Shown here: piece after piece, positions 32,457 through 42,003 of the stretch
Numbering within the stretch: the stretch's first letter is position 1
Layout of the letters: each line of letters starts with the position of its first letter
From: Reyranella sp.
Lineage (GTDB): Bacteria; Pseudomonadota; Alphaproteobacteria; Reyranellales; Reyranellaceae
DNA: 52,484 bases
Reading direction: 5' to 3'
NCBI GenBank assembly: GCA_029946105.1
Contig: JAQSDW010000066.1
Location: forward strand, 1 to 52,484
Made by a program: the position numbers and the translations under genes
The notes under the pieces: model-generated
The model's input: the letters and a program-made list of their open reading frames with translations, nothing else
What the model was told of the DNA's origin: nothing
Databases searched by the model: none

Positions 32457-35381
32457 TCAGTTGAGCGCGCGCTCGAGGACCTGGGCGACGTGTATCGCCT
32501 GTCGGTCCGTGCCGTCGGCGATCTGATGGCGACACGACGTGCCGTCGGCCACTACCAGCGCGTCGGCCGGCGCCTTGCGCACGGCCGGCAGCAGCGACAG
32601 CTCGGCCATGGCGATCGAGGTCTCGTAGTGCTCGGCCTCGTAACCGAAGCTGCCGGCCATGCCGCAGCAACTCGACTCGATCGGACTGACGGCGAGGTCG
32701 GGCACCAGCGCCAGCGCCTCCTGCACCGCACTCATGGCGCCGAACGCCTTCTGGTGGCAGTGGCCGTGCAGCAGCGCGCTCTTCTCGGGCAATGGCTTGA
32801 GCTCGAGCTGCAGGCGGCCCGCCTTCTTCTCGCGCACGAGGAACTCCTCGAACAGGAAGGCATTCTGGGCGACGGCCTCGGCCTCCTCGCCCAGGCCCAT
32901 CGCCAGGAACTCGTCGCGCAGCGTGAACAGGCAGGACGGTTCGAGGCCAACGACGGGCACGCCCTTGGCGACGAAAGGCATGAGGGCTGCGATCACGCGC
33001 ATCGCCTCGCCCTTCGCCTGCTCGACCTGTCCAGTCGCAAGATAGGTGCGGCCGCAGCACAGCGCCGGCGCACCGATCGTGGGCCAGGCGACGGCGACGC
33101 GATGTCCGGCCGCTTCGAGCACGCGCCGCGCGGCGTGCAGGATCTCGGGCTCGAAATTGTTCGAGAAGGTGTCGGCGAAGATCACCACCGTGGCGTCACG
33201 GTCGTCGACTTCCGTGGTGGTGAGGAAGGTGTCGCGCCGCCACCGGGGCAGCGTGCGCTGTTTGGCGAAGCCGAGATAGGGCTGAACGAACCACGCGAGA
33301 TTGAAGAGCCACGGCAGGCGCCGGGCCCACGGCGCGGTAGCCGGCAGCGAACCAATCAGTCGGTCGCGCCAGCGCAGGCCTTTGGCCATGCGCCGCGCCG
33401 ACTTCACTTCGATCTTCATGCGCGCCATGTCGATGCCGGTCGGGCAGTCGCGCTTGCAGCCTTTGCAGCTGACGCAAAGATCCATCGCCGCCGCCATGTC
33501 ATCGGACGCGAGCGCATCAGTTCCGAGCTGGCCCGACAAAGCGAGGCGCAACGTATTGGCACGCCCTCGCGTGAGATGCTTTTCGTCGCGCGTGACGCGG
33601 AAGGACGGGCACATGGTGCCAGCGTCGAACTTCCGGCAATGGCCGTTGTTGTTGCACATCTCGGCGGCCTTCGCGAAGCCGCCGGTGGGATCGCCGCCGC
33701 TGCCGGGCACGGTGGTGATCTCGGTCATCGGGTCGATCTGGACGTTCCATGCCGACCAGTCGAGCGCGGGCGTGTAGTCGATGCCGGCGTAGTCCGGCTT
33801 GAAGCGGAACAGCGAGCGGTCGTCCATGCGCGAGGGCTGCACGATCTTGCCGGGATTGAGCAGGCCCGCCGGATCGAACAGGTCTTTTACGGTCTCGAAG
33901 GCCTTGGTGAGGCGTGGCCCGAACTGCCAGCCCACCCATTCCGAGCGCACCAACCCGTCGCCATGCTCGCCGGAAAAGGCGCCTTTGTATTCGCGGACAA
34001 ACGCCGAGGCCTCCTCGGCGATCGCCCGCATCTTGGCCGCGCCTTCGCGGCGCATGTCGAGGATCGGCCGCACATGCAGCGTGCCGACCGAGGCATGGGC
34101 ATACCAGGTGCCTCGGGTGCCGTGCTTGGTGAAGACGTCGGTCAGCCGCTGCGTATAGTCGGCGAGATGCTCCAGCGGCACGGCGCAGTCCTCGATGAAG
34201 GACACGGGTTTTCCGTCGCCCTTCATCGACATCATGATGTTGAGACCGGCCTTGCGGACTTCCCACAGCGCAGACTGCGGCCCGGGCTCCGGCATTTCGA
34301 CGACACTGCCCGGCAGGCCGAGATCGGCCATCAGCTCGACCAGGCGCGCGAGATCGCGCAGCTGGGCTTCGCGCTCCTCGCCCGCGAATTCGACCAGCAG
34401 GATGGCCTCGGGCGAACCGATAAGCGCCCGCTCGATCACCGGGCGGAACGCCGGATTGGCGCGTGCCAGCTCGATCATGGTGCGATCGACCAGTTCGACG
34501 GCGGTGGGCTTCAGCTTCACGATGTGCTGGGCGCTGTCCATCGCCTTGTGGAAGCTGGTGAAGTTCACCACGCCCAGGGCCTTGTGCTTGGGCAACGGCG
34601 CCAGCTTCAGCGTCAGGCGCTGGGTCACGGCGAGCGTACCCTCGCTGCCGATCAGCAGGTGCGCCAGGTTCACCGAGTTGTCGGTGGTGTAGGGCCGTTC
34701 CGACTGCGGGAAGAAGATGTCGAGGTTGTAGCCGCCGACGCGGCGCAGCACCTTCGGATACAGGCGCTCGATCTCGGCCTTCTCGGCGAATGCCAGCGCC
34801 GCCACCTGGTCGGCGATCTCGCGCACGCCCGCAGGCATGTCCTCAGGCCGCGCCGACCCGAAGCGCGCCCTCTTGCCGTCGGCCAGGATGGCGTCGATCG
34901 AGGCCACGTTGTGCACCATGTTGCCGTAGCGGATCGACCGCGAGCCGCACGAATTGTTGCCGGCCATGCCGCCCAGCGTGCACTGCGCCGAGGTCGATAC
35001 GTCGACGGGATACCAGAGACCGTGCGGCTTCAGCCAGGCATTGAGCTGATCGAGGACGACGCCGGGCTGCACCGTGACTTCGGCGCGCCCCTTGTCGAAG
35101 CCCACGACCTCGCGCAGGTATTTGGAGACGTCGATGACCAGCGCCTCGCCCACCGTCTGGCCGCACTGCGACGTGCCGGCGCCGCGCGGCACGATGGCGG
35201 CCTTGGCGTCGCGTGCCACGTCGACGACGAGCGCAAGGTCGGTCTCGTCGCGCGGCACGACCACGCCCACCGGCTCGATCTGGTAGATCGAGGCATCGGT
35301 CGAATAGCGTCCGCGCGAGGCCTTGTCGAAAAGGACCTCGCCCTTGATCGTGCGGCGCAGCGTTTGTTCAAGCTGGGTCAG
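32457..35381 (-). CDS. FAD-linked oxidase with C-terminal Fe-S domains (GlcD / 2-hydroxyacid dehydrogenase, YdiJ type)
   Basis: The 974-residue product begins with a FAD-binding domain (VPRGAGTSQCGQT, GGMAGNNSCGSRSIRYGN), followed by the FAD-linked oxidase C-domain (EHGDGLVRSEW near residue 475). A ferredoxin part has MCNNNGHCRKF near 570 and CVSCKGCKRDCPTG at about 635-648, and CCG repeats follow (ALCCGRTY, SSCCGMAGSFG). Such enzymes oxidise 2-hydroxyacids such as D-2-hydroxyglutarate, D-lactate or glycolate and pass electrons to the membrane. No ATG, GTG or TTG fits the family N-terminus; a CTG at 35381 overlapping the TctC stop (CTGA) gives the expected LTQLEQTLRR start. The divergent aminotransferase suggests a glyoxylate link. 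Confidence 0.88.
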   Translation of the reverse strand: MTQLEQTLRRTIKGEVLFDKASRGRYSTDASIYQIEPVGVVVPRDETDLALVVDVARDAKAAIVPRGAGTSQCGQTVGEALVIDVSKYLREVVGFDKGRAEVTVQPGVVLDQLNAWLKPHGLWYPVDVSTSAQCTLGGMAGNNSCGSRSIRYGNMVHNVASIDAILADGKRARFGSARPEDMPAGVREIADQVAALAFAEKAEIERLYPKVLRRVGGYNLDIFFPQSERPYTTDNSVNLAHLLIGSEGTLAVTQRLTLKLAPLPKHKALGVVNFTSFHKAMDSAQHIVKLKPTAVELVDRTMIELARANPAFRPVIERALIGSPEAILLVEFAGEEREAQLRDLARLVELMADLGLPGSVVEMPEPGPQSALWEVRKAGLNIMMSMKGDGKPVSFIEDCAVPLEHLADYTQRLTDVFTKHGTRGTWYAHASVGTLHVRPILDMRREGAAKMRAIAEEASAFVREYKGAFSGEHGDGLVRSEWVGWQFGPRLTKAFETVKDLFDPAGLLNPGKIVQPSRMDDRSLFRFKPDYAGIDYTPALDWSAWNVQIDPMTEITTVPGSGGDPTGGFAKAAEMCNNNGHCRKFDAGTMCPSFRVTRDEKHLTRGRANTLRLALSGQLGTDALASDDMAAAMDLCVSCKGCKRDCPTGIDMARMKIEVKSARRMAKGLRWRDRLIGSLPATAPWARRLPWLFNLAWFVQPYLGFAKQRTLPRWRRDTFLTTTEVDDRDATVVIFADTFSNNFEPEILHAARRVLEAAGHRVAVAWPTIGAPALCCGRTYLATGQVEQAKGEAMRVIAALMPFVAKGVPVVGLEPSCLFTLRDEFLAMGLGEEAEAVAQNAFLFEEFLVREKKAGRLQLELKPLPEKSALLHGHCHQKAFGAMSAVQEALALVPDLAVSPIESSCCGMAGSFGYEAEHYETSIAMAELSLLPAVRKAPADALVVADGTSCRHQIADGTDRQAIHVAQVLERALN

Positions 35382-36367
35382 TCGAGTTTCACCCCGGCCG
35401 CGGCCGAGACCTTCTGCCACTTGTCGATTTCGGCGCGGATGCGCTTGGCGAAGACTTCCGGCGACTCGCCGCCCATCTGCGCCGTCTGTTCCTTCCAGAT
35501 GGCCAGCATCTTGGGCTGCGCCATCGCCTTCACGATCTCCGCATACATGCGATCGACGATCGGCTTCGGCGTGCCCTTGATGGCCCACAATCCATACCAG
35601 GTCGAAACGATCCAGTTGGGGACGCCCACTTCGGCCGACGTCGGGATGTCGGGAAACTCGTCGAGGCGCTTGGGCGTCGCGACGGCGAGCCCGATGAGGC
35701 GACCGGCCTTGATCTGCTGGGCCGAGGTGCCCATGCCATCGAACATCATGTCGACGTTGCCCGCGAGCAGGTCCTGCATCGCGGGGCCAGCGCCACGGTA
35801 GGGAACATGGGTGATCTCGGTCTTGGTCTCGAGCTTGTAGAGCTCGCCTGCCAGGTGATGCGCCGTGCCGGGGCCCGGCGAGGCGTAGTTCACCTTGCCC
35901 GGGTTGGCCTTCACATAGGCCAGGAACTCGGCATAGGTCTTCACCGGCACACGGGTCGGGTTGATCGAGATCACCTGCGGCACCAGCGCGATCATGGTGA
36001 TCGGCTCGAAGTTCTTCTCGAGATCGTAGTCGAGGCTCTTGTAGATCGAGGGCGCGATGGTGTGGTGGATGGCGCCGACGAAGAACACCGAGCCGTCGGG
36101 CTTCATCTTGGCGGCCTGCGAGGCACCGACGGTGCCGCCCGCTCCGCCCTTGTTGTCGATGATGATCTGGCAGCCGAGCTGCTCGCCGACCTGCGCCGCC
36201 AACGGCCGCGCGAAGGTATCGGTGCCGCCGCCGGCCGGGAATGGATTGATCCAGGTGATCGTCTGCGGCGGCCAGGCCTGGGCACGCGCGATAGCGGGGG
36301 CGGCAAGAGACGCGGCAAGGCCGAGCTTCAGCGCGCGGCGGCGCGACGTGGTGGACGTGAACGTCAT
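35378..36367 (-). CDS. tripartite tricarboxylate transporter substrate-binding protein (Bug/TctC family)
   Basis: The 329-residue product is a periplasmic binding protein. A twin-arginine-like signal, TSRRRALKLGLAASLAAPAIA, ends near ARA-QA; the mature part has the Bug pattern WPPQTITWINPFPAGGGTD, GGAGGTVGASQAAKMKPDG and HVPYRGAGPAMQDLLAG. Members bind carboxylates and feed TctAB or signalling proteins. No tctAB genes are nearby. The ATG at 36367 lies two bases after the GntR stop; a TTG at 36373 that overlaps that stop is an alternative. Co-transcription with the FAD/Fe-S oxidoreductase suggests that the ligand is a hydroxy acid. Confidence 0.9.
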   Translation of the reverse strand: MTFTSTTSRRRALKLGLAASLAAPAIARAQAWPPQTITWINPFPAGGGTDTFARPLAAQVGEQLGCQIIIDNKGGAGGTVGASQAAKMKPDGSVFFVGAIHHTIAPSIYKSLDYDLEKNFEPITMIALVPQVISINPTRVPVKTYAEFLAYVKANPGKVNYASPGPGTAHHLAGELYKLETKTEITHVPYRGAGPAMQDLLAGNVDMMFDGMGTSAQQIKAGRLIGLAVATPKRLDEFPDIPTSAEVGVPNWIVSTWYGLWAIKGTPKPIVDRMYAEIVKAMAQPKMLAIWKEQTAQMGGESPEVFAKRIRAEIDKWQKVSAAAGVKLD

Positions 36368-36369
36368 GG

Positions 36370-37053
36370 TCAAACTACTCCCAGTGTCTTTTCATTCTTC
36401 ATCGTTTCCAGAACAGCCTGCTGCTTGGCGCGCAGGTGCCTGATCAGCATGTCACGTAGCGCAGCCCCGTCGCGCACGGCAAGAGCGGCGATCATGTCGC
36501 GATGCTCGGCGACCGCCTGGTTCCATTTCGCGGTATTGAGGTTGGAACGGAACCTGAGCGCATGCAGCCGCGTGTTCAGGGTGCGGTACGTATGAGTGAG
36601 GATCGGATTGCCGGCGATCGCATTCAGCCGGTCGTGAATGGCGCGATTGACGCGGTAGTAGGCCGGCAGATCGCGCTCGGCGTGGGCAGTCTCCATTTCT
36701 GCCTGCAGCGCGCGAAGATCCTCGATATCGGCATCGGTGACACGCGTCACCGCGAGCTCGCCGGCCAGGCCCTCCAGCGCCCCCATCACGTCGAAGCCGT
36801 GGCGCGCGTCTTCGGCCGACAGGGCCACGACCTGGGCGCCACGGTTGGGCAACTGCACCAGCAGGCCGTCGCCCGCCAGGATGCGGAAGGCCTCGCGCAG
36901 CGGCGTGCGCGACACGCCCAGCTGCTCGCTGAGCTCGCGCTCGTTCAGCCGCGCGCCGGGTGCCAGCGTGCCTTCGATGATCAGGGTCCGCAGCCGCTCC
37001 GCCGCCGCTTCCGGAAGCGTCGATCGCACAATAGGGAAAGGGGAGCCATCCAT
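36370..37053 (-). CDS. GntR family transcriptional regulator (FCD type)
   Basis: The 227-residue product has an N-terminal winged helix (LPEAAAERLRTLIIEGTLAPG, ERELSEQLGVSRTPLREAF, LLVQLPNRGAQV) and a C-terminal FCD ligand domain, all-alpha, with the metal-binding pattern of conserved Asp and His residues (YYRVNRAIHDRL, AEHRDMIAAL, LRDMLIRHL). ATG at 37053 was preferred to an upstream start at 37140 because GGGGAGCCATC-type bases are not needed there and the extension would pass through the operator. It heads the leftward operon and probably represses it and itself by binding TTGTATACAA at 37077-37086. Such regulators often bind organic acids. Confidence 0.9.
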   Translation of the reverse strand: MDGSPFPIVRSTLPEAAAERLRTLIIEGTLAPGARLNERELSEQLGVSRTPLREAFRILAGDGLLVQLPNRGAQVVALSAEDARHGFDVMGALEGLAGELAVTRVTDADIEDLRALQAEMETAHAERDLPAYYRVNRAIHDRLNAIAGNPILTHTYRTLNTRLHALRFRSNLNTAKWNQAVAEHRDMIAALAVRDGAALRDMLIRHLRAKQQAVLETMKNEKTLGVV

Positions 37054-37076
37054 GTGTCTGGACTCACTCTGGCATG

Positions 37077-37086
37077 TTGTATACAA
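37077..37086. promoter_or_regulatory. GntR (FCD) operator candidate TTGTATACAA
   Basis: TTGTATACAA is a perfect 10-base palindrome 24 bases upstream of the GntR start. FCD-type GntR proteins commonly bind short palindromes of this form (TTGTATACAA or TGGTATACCA). The position between the divergent gntR and aminotransferase genes makes autoregulation and control of both directions plausible. This is an inference from pattern and position. Confidence 0.6.
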
Positions 37087-37090
37087 AATG

Positions 37091-37121
37091 CAACAGTGAG
37101 CTATTGAGTAGCTCACTGTTG
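37091..37121. repeat. perfect 13-base inverted repeat (hairpin) between gntR and the aminotransferase gene
   Basis: CAACAGTGAGCTA at 37091-37103 and TAGCTCACTGTTG at 37109-37121 are exact inverted copies with a 5-base loop TTGAG. It begins four bases beyond the proposed GntR operator. No T-run follows on either strand, so it is not a typical terminator. It may be a second operator, a transcript-end structure, or part of the adjoining REP-like element. Confidence 0.6.
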
Positions 37122-37222
37122 CCCTGAGCGGAGCGAGCAACGCGAGCGCAGTCGAAGGGCCTTGTCGACTGGAGACAAGGTCTCTCCACTACGCCTCGCG
37201 CCGCTCGGCTCCGGTCGAGACG
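37121..37222. repeat. REP-like intergenic palindromic elements
   Basis: GCCCTGAGCG at 37121 and GTCGAAGGGC ending at 37160 bracket a palindromic unit with internal GAGCG repeats. It is followed by CCTTGTC (37160-37166) and GACAAGG (37174-37180), a 7-base hairpin, and then a CTCCACTACGCCTCGC unit. The same kind of element occurs at 42961-43067. They are scattered non-coding repeats of the type common in proteobacterial intergenic DNA. The element lies just upstream of the aminotransferase ribosome-binding site. Confidence 0.65.
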
Positions 37223-37244
37223 ACGAAACTCAAGGAGCTAAAGC

Positions 37245-38441
37245 ATGCGCCTGAACTCACATCCCAGCGGCCGTCACTTCCTGCAGATCCCTGGGCCGAC
37301 CAACGTTCCGGACCGTGTCCTGCGCGCGATGGACCATCCGACGATCGATCACCGCGGGCCGGAATTCAACGCACTGGCGAAGAAAGTCCTGCGATCCGTT
37401 CGCCAAATTTTCCAGACAAAACAACCAGTTATCATCTATCCCGCATCTGGGACCGGAGCTTGGGAAGCGGCTTTGGTGAACACCCTCTCGCCCGGCGATG
37501 CCGTCCTGATGTGGGAGACCGGCCACTTCGCGTCGCTTTGGAAGAAGATGGCCGACAAGCTTGGAATCAAATCTGAATTCATGGGTGGTGATTGGCGCAA
37601 GCCTGCCGATCCTGCGGCCATCGAGAAGCGGCTGAGGGAAGATACCGGCCATACCATCAAGGCGGTGTGCCTCGTCCACAACGAGACCTCGACCGGCGTC
37701 GTGACCGACGTCAGCGCCGTGCGCCAGGCCATCGACGCGGCCAAGCACCCTGCCCTGCTGCTGGTCGACACCATCTCCTCGCTGGGCTCGATCGACTACC
37801 GCCACGACGCCTGGGGCGTCGACGTCACGGTGGCCGGCTCGCAGAAGGGCCTGATGCTGCCGCCCGGCCTCTCCTTCAACGCGATGAGCGAGAAGGCATT
37901 GGCCGCGTCGAAGGCCGCCAAGACGCTGCGCTCCTACTGGAACTGGGAGGAGATGCTGGCGGCCAACGCCGGAGGCTGGTTCCCGTCGACACCCGCCACC
38001 AACCTGCTCTATGGCCTCAACGAGGCCTGCGACATGCTGCTGGAGGAAGGGCTCGATGCGGTCTTCGCCCGCCACACCCGCCATGCCGAAGCGACGCGCA
38101 CGGCGGTCAACGCCTGGGGGCTGGAAATCCTGTGTAGCGACCCCAAGGCTCATAGCGCCGCGCTGACAGCCATCATCATGCCCGAAGGCCACGATGCCGA
38201 CGCCTTCCGCAAGGTGGCGCTGGAGAACTTCAACATGTCGCTCGGCCAGGGCCTCAGCAAGGTCGCGGGCAAGGTGTTCCGTATCGGCCATCTCGGCGAC
38301 TTCAACGACTTGATGCTGATGGGCACGCTCTCCGGCGTCGAGATGGCGCTCGGCCTCGCCAAGGTGCCGCACAAAGCGGGCGGCGTGCAGGCTGCCCTCA
38401 CCTACCTCCGCGACACCGCACCGGGCGCGCGGCTGCCATAG
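37245..38441 (+). CDS. alanine/serine-glyoxylate aminotransferase family protein (PLP class V)
   Basis: The 398-residue product is a fold-type I PLP enzyme. It begins with HFLQIPGPTNVPDRVLRAM, has the cofactor phosphate site ASGTGAWEAA (67-76), Asp175 in LLLVDTISS under the pyridine ring and the Schiff-base Lys201 in VAGSQKGLMLPPG. This pattern matches serine-glyoxylate aminotransferases, which convert glyoxylate to glycine with serine or alanine as donor. ATG has AAGGAG 8 bases upstream. It diverges from the GntR-TctC-FAD oxidoreductase operon, which may supply glyoxylate. The GST gene follows by 2 bases. Confidence 0.9.
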   Translation: MRLNSHPSGRHFLQIPGPTNVPDRVLRAMDHPTIDHRGPEFNALAKKVLRSVRQIFQTKQPVIIYPASGTGAWEAALVNTLSPGDAVLMWETGHFASLWKKMADKLGIKSEFMGGDWRKPADPAAIEKRLREDTGHTIKAVCLVHNETSTGVVTDVSAVRQAIDAAKHPALLLVDTISSLGSIDYRHDAWGVDVTVAGSQKGLMLPPGLSFNAMSEKALAASKAAKTLRSYWNWEEMLAANAGGWFPSTPATNLLYGLNEACDMLLEEGLDAVFARHTRHAEATRTAVNAWGLEILCSDPKAHSAALTAIIMPEGHDADAFRKVALENFNMSLGQGLSKVAGKVFRIGHLGDFNDLMLMGTLSGVEMALGLAKVPHKAGGVQAALTYLRDTAPGARLP

Positions 38442-38443
38442 CC

Positions 38444-39076
38444 ATGCGCCTCTATGTGACGCCCGCCTCGCCATGGGTTCGGCGGGTCAGGGTCGCGATC
38501 CTGGAATTGGGCATCGAGGACCGCTTCGAATACGTGCAAACGAAGTGGCCGCACGCCTGGGGCACGAAGACGGTCGTCCCCCATCCCGAGTTCATGGGTG
38601 AAACGCCTGTCGCCAGGATACCCGCGCTGGTCACGGCCGACTTCACGCTCACCGATTCCCATTCGATCTGCGACTACCTGAACGGCGAGTTCGGCAGTTT
38701 CCGCCTGCTCGCGCGCGACGGCGCCGCGAGATGGCGCGCGCTGGCGACGATTGCCGTCGCCGGCGGCATCATCGAATCCCAGATCTCCCGGCGCGCCGAG
38801 CTGCTGCGCTCGGAACACGAACGGTCGAACGACTTCATCGGAAAGATGCGGGATCGGCAGCTCAGGTGCTTCGAGGCACTGGAAAAGCAGGTGCCGGACT
38901 TCGGGGCCGACTTCGACCTGGCGCAGATAACGACCACCATCGCCTGCGGCTACGAAGACTGGCGATACGGCACGGAGTGGCGGGCCGGCGCTCCCGAATT
39001 AGCCGCCTGGCATGACGTCGTTACACAGAGGCAGTCGATGCGGGCCACGCAGCCCGCCGAAACGCCGCAGGCGTAG
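38444..39076 (+). CDS. glutathione S-transferase family protein
   Basis: The 210-residue product has an N-terminal thioredoxin-like domain (MRLYVTPASPWVRRVRVAIL, with Ser9 at the expected active-site position, TPVARIPALV containing the cis-Pro and LTDSHSICDYL binding the gamma-glutamyl group) and a helical C-terminal domain (about 90-205). It is predicted to be cytoplasmic and glutathione-dependent; its role here is not clear. It follows the aminotransferase gene by two bases and is probably co-translated. It ends six bases before the convergent ABC ATPase gene, leaving no room for a separate terminator. Confidence 0.87.
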   Translation: MRLYVTPASPWVRRVRVAILELGIEDRFEYVQTKWPHAWGTKTVVPHPEFMGETPVARIPALVTADFTLTDSHSICDYLNGEFGSFRLLARDGAARWRALATIAVAGGIIESQISRRAELLRSEHERSNDFIGKMRDRQLRCFEALEKQVPDFGADFDLAQITTTIACGYEDWRYGTEWRAGAPELAAWHDVVTQRQSMRATQPAETPQA

Positions 39077-39082
39077 CAGCAG

Positions 39083-40104
39083 CTAGCCCGGGATCGACAG
39101 CGGCCCGGGATCGCCGCCAACGGGCCGGCGCAGGCAGGCGACGTGGTGGCCTTCCGCAACCTCGATCAGCGGCGGCGCCGTCACCTTGCATTCGGCCACC
39201 GCGTAGGGACAGCGCGTGTGGAAATGGCAGCCCGGCGGTGGATTGGCTGGACTCGGCACGTCGCCTTCGACGATGCGCTTCCTCTGACGGCGGCGCTTGG
39301 GATCGGGCGCCGTGGCGGCCGACAGCAGCGCCTCGGTATAGGGATGCAGCGGCTGGGTGAACAGGCGGCGCTTGGTCGTGATCTCGACGATGCGGCCAAG
39401 ATACATCACCGCGATGCGATGGCTGATGTGGCGCATTACGGCGAGGTCGTGGCTGATGAAGAGATAGGCGAGCCGGAATTCCTCCTGCAGGTCGATCATC
39501 AGGTTCAGCACCTGCGCCTGCACGGAGACATCGAGCGCGGAGACCGGCTCGTCGGCCACGATGACATCGGGATTGACCGCCAGCGCCTTGGCAATGCCCA
39601 GCCGCTGGCGTTGGCCGCCGGAGAACTCGTGGGCGTACTTGCGCATTGCATCGGGCCTGAGCCCGACGCGCTCGAATAGCTTGGCAACTCGATCGGCGGT
39701 GTCACGGCCGCGCGACAGGCCAAAGTTCTCCAGCGGCTCGCCGACAATAGTGCCGGCGGGCAGGCGCGGGTTCATCGACGAGTAAGGATCCTGGAAGATC
39801 GTCTGGATGCGGCGACGATGCGCCCACATGGCGCCGGGCTTGAGCGTGGAAATGTCCTCGCCCGCCAGCACGATGCGCCCGGCGGTGGGCTCGATCAGTT
39901 TCAGCACCGTCTTGCCGATGGTCGACTTGCCGCAACCCGACTCGCCAACCAAGCCCAGCGTCTCGCCGCGGGAGATCGAGAAGGAAACGCCGTCGACCGC
40001 CTTCACCTCTCCCGTCCGGCGCTGCAACAGGCCGCCATGGATTGGAAAGTGTTTCACGAGGCCTTCAACCTCGAGAACGGGGCGTTCGGTCGCGCTTTGA
40101 GGAC

Positions 40105-40108
<4 letters not shown>
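39083..40108 (-). CDS. dipeptide-type ABC transporter ATP-binding protein (DppF/OppF-like)
   Basis: The 341-residue product has Walker A GESGCGKST, the Opp/Dpp Q-loop TIFQDPYSSMNPR, signature FSGGQRQRLGIAKAL, Walker B VIVADEPVSALD and H-loop FISHDLAVM. The C-terminal oligopeptide extension with cysteines (CHFHTRCPYAVAEC) may hold an Fe-S cluster as in other DppF/DppD proteins. ATG at 40108 overlaps the stop of the DppD-like gene (ATGA); an in-frame extension through that gene was rejected. It is the last gene of the operon that starts near 47086. Confidence 0.93.
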
Positions 40109-41117
<1,009 letters not shown>

Positions 41118-41121
<4 letters not shown>

Positions 41122-42002
41122 AGGCGCCTCGCCAGGCGCGGATCGAGCCGGTCGCGCAGGCCATCGCCCAGCAGGTTCACCGCCAGCACGGTGATGGCGA
41201 GGAACGCGCCGGGGATCAGGATCGTCCATGGCGCGATCTGGAAGAAGGTCCGGCCCTGGGCGATGATATTGCCCCAGCTCGGCACCTCAGGCGGCACACC
41301 GGCACCCAGAAAACTCAAGCCGGCCTCGATCAGCATCGCCGAGGCGCAAACGTAGGTCGACTGCACGATCAGCGGCGCCAGCGTGTTGGGCAGAACATGG
41401 CGCAGCAACAACTTGGTGTTCTTGGTGCCACCGGCGATGGCGCTTTCGACATAGGGCTGGTTGCGGATCGACAGCACAACGGCACGCACGACGCGCACGA
41501 TGCGTGGCACCTCGGGAATGACGATGGCCACGATCACGATGCCGAGGCCGGGCCGCGTCAGCGTGATCAGGGCGATGGCGAGCAGGATCGAGGGGATCGC
41601 CATCAGCCCGTCCATGACGCGCATGACGATGCTGTCGATCCCGCGGAAATAGCCACACAGCAGGCCGAGGCCGAGGCCGACCGCGCTGGAGAAGAGTGCG
41701 ACCGAAAGGCCCACGATCAGCGACACGCGCGCGCCGTAGACGGTGCGCGAGAAGACGTCTCGGCCGAACTGGTCGGTCCCGAACCACCAGCGCTCCGACG
41801 GCGGCCTGAGGCGATTGACCGGCGCGATCTTGAAAGGGTCGCTGTAGGCGATATACGGCGCGAAGATGGCGACGATGATGAGGGCCGCCAGCAGCACGGC
41901 ACCGAACGTGATCGTGGGATTGCGCCGGATGGCGGTTGCCAGCGAGAAGCGGCGCGGCGGCAGGACGAGATCGTCGACGAGTATGGCCATGGGCGCGGTC
42001 AT
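41118..42002 (-). CDS. dipeptide-type ABC transporter permease (DppC-like)
   Basis: The 294-residue product has a cytoplasmic N-terminus, the OppC_N helix (TITFGAVLLAALIIVAIFAPY), the GTDQFGRDVFSRTVYGARVSL segment typical of DppC, and about six membrane helices with the coupling loop AGGTKNTKLLLRHVLPN. It forms the inner-membrane channel with DppB. Its start lies one base beyond the dppB stop, and its end overlaps the DppD-like start. Confidence 0.93.
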
Positions 42003-42003
42003 G

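Noticed and set aside
30870..35801. A 1643-codon open frame on the plus strand
   Set aside because: It spans antisense to four well-identified genes (Old Yellow Enzyme, nudC, FAD/Fe-S oxidoreductase, TctC). Its length reflects high GC at third codon positions of the opposite strand.
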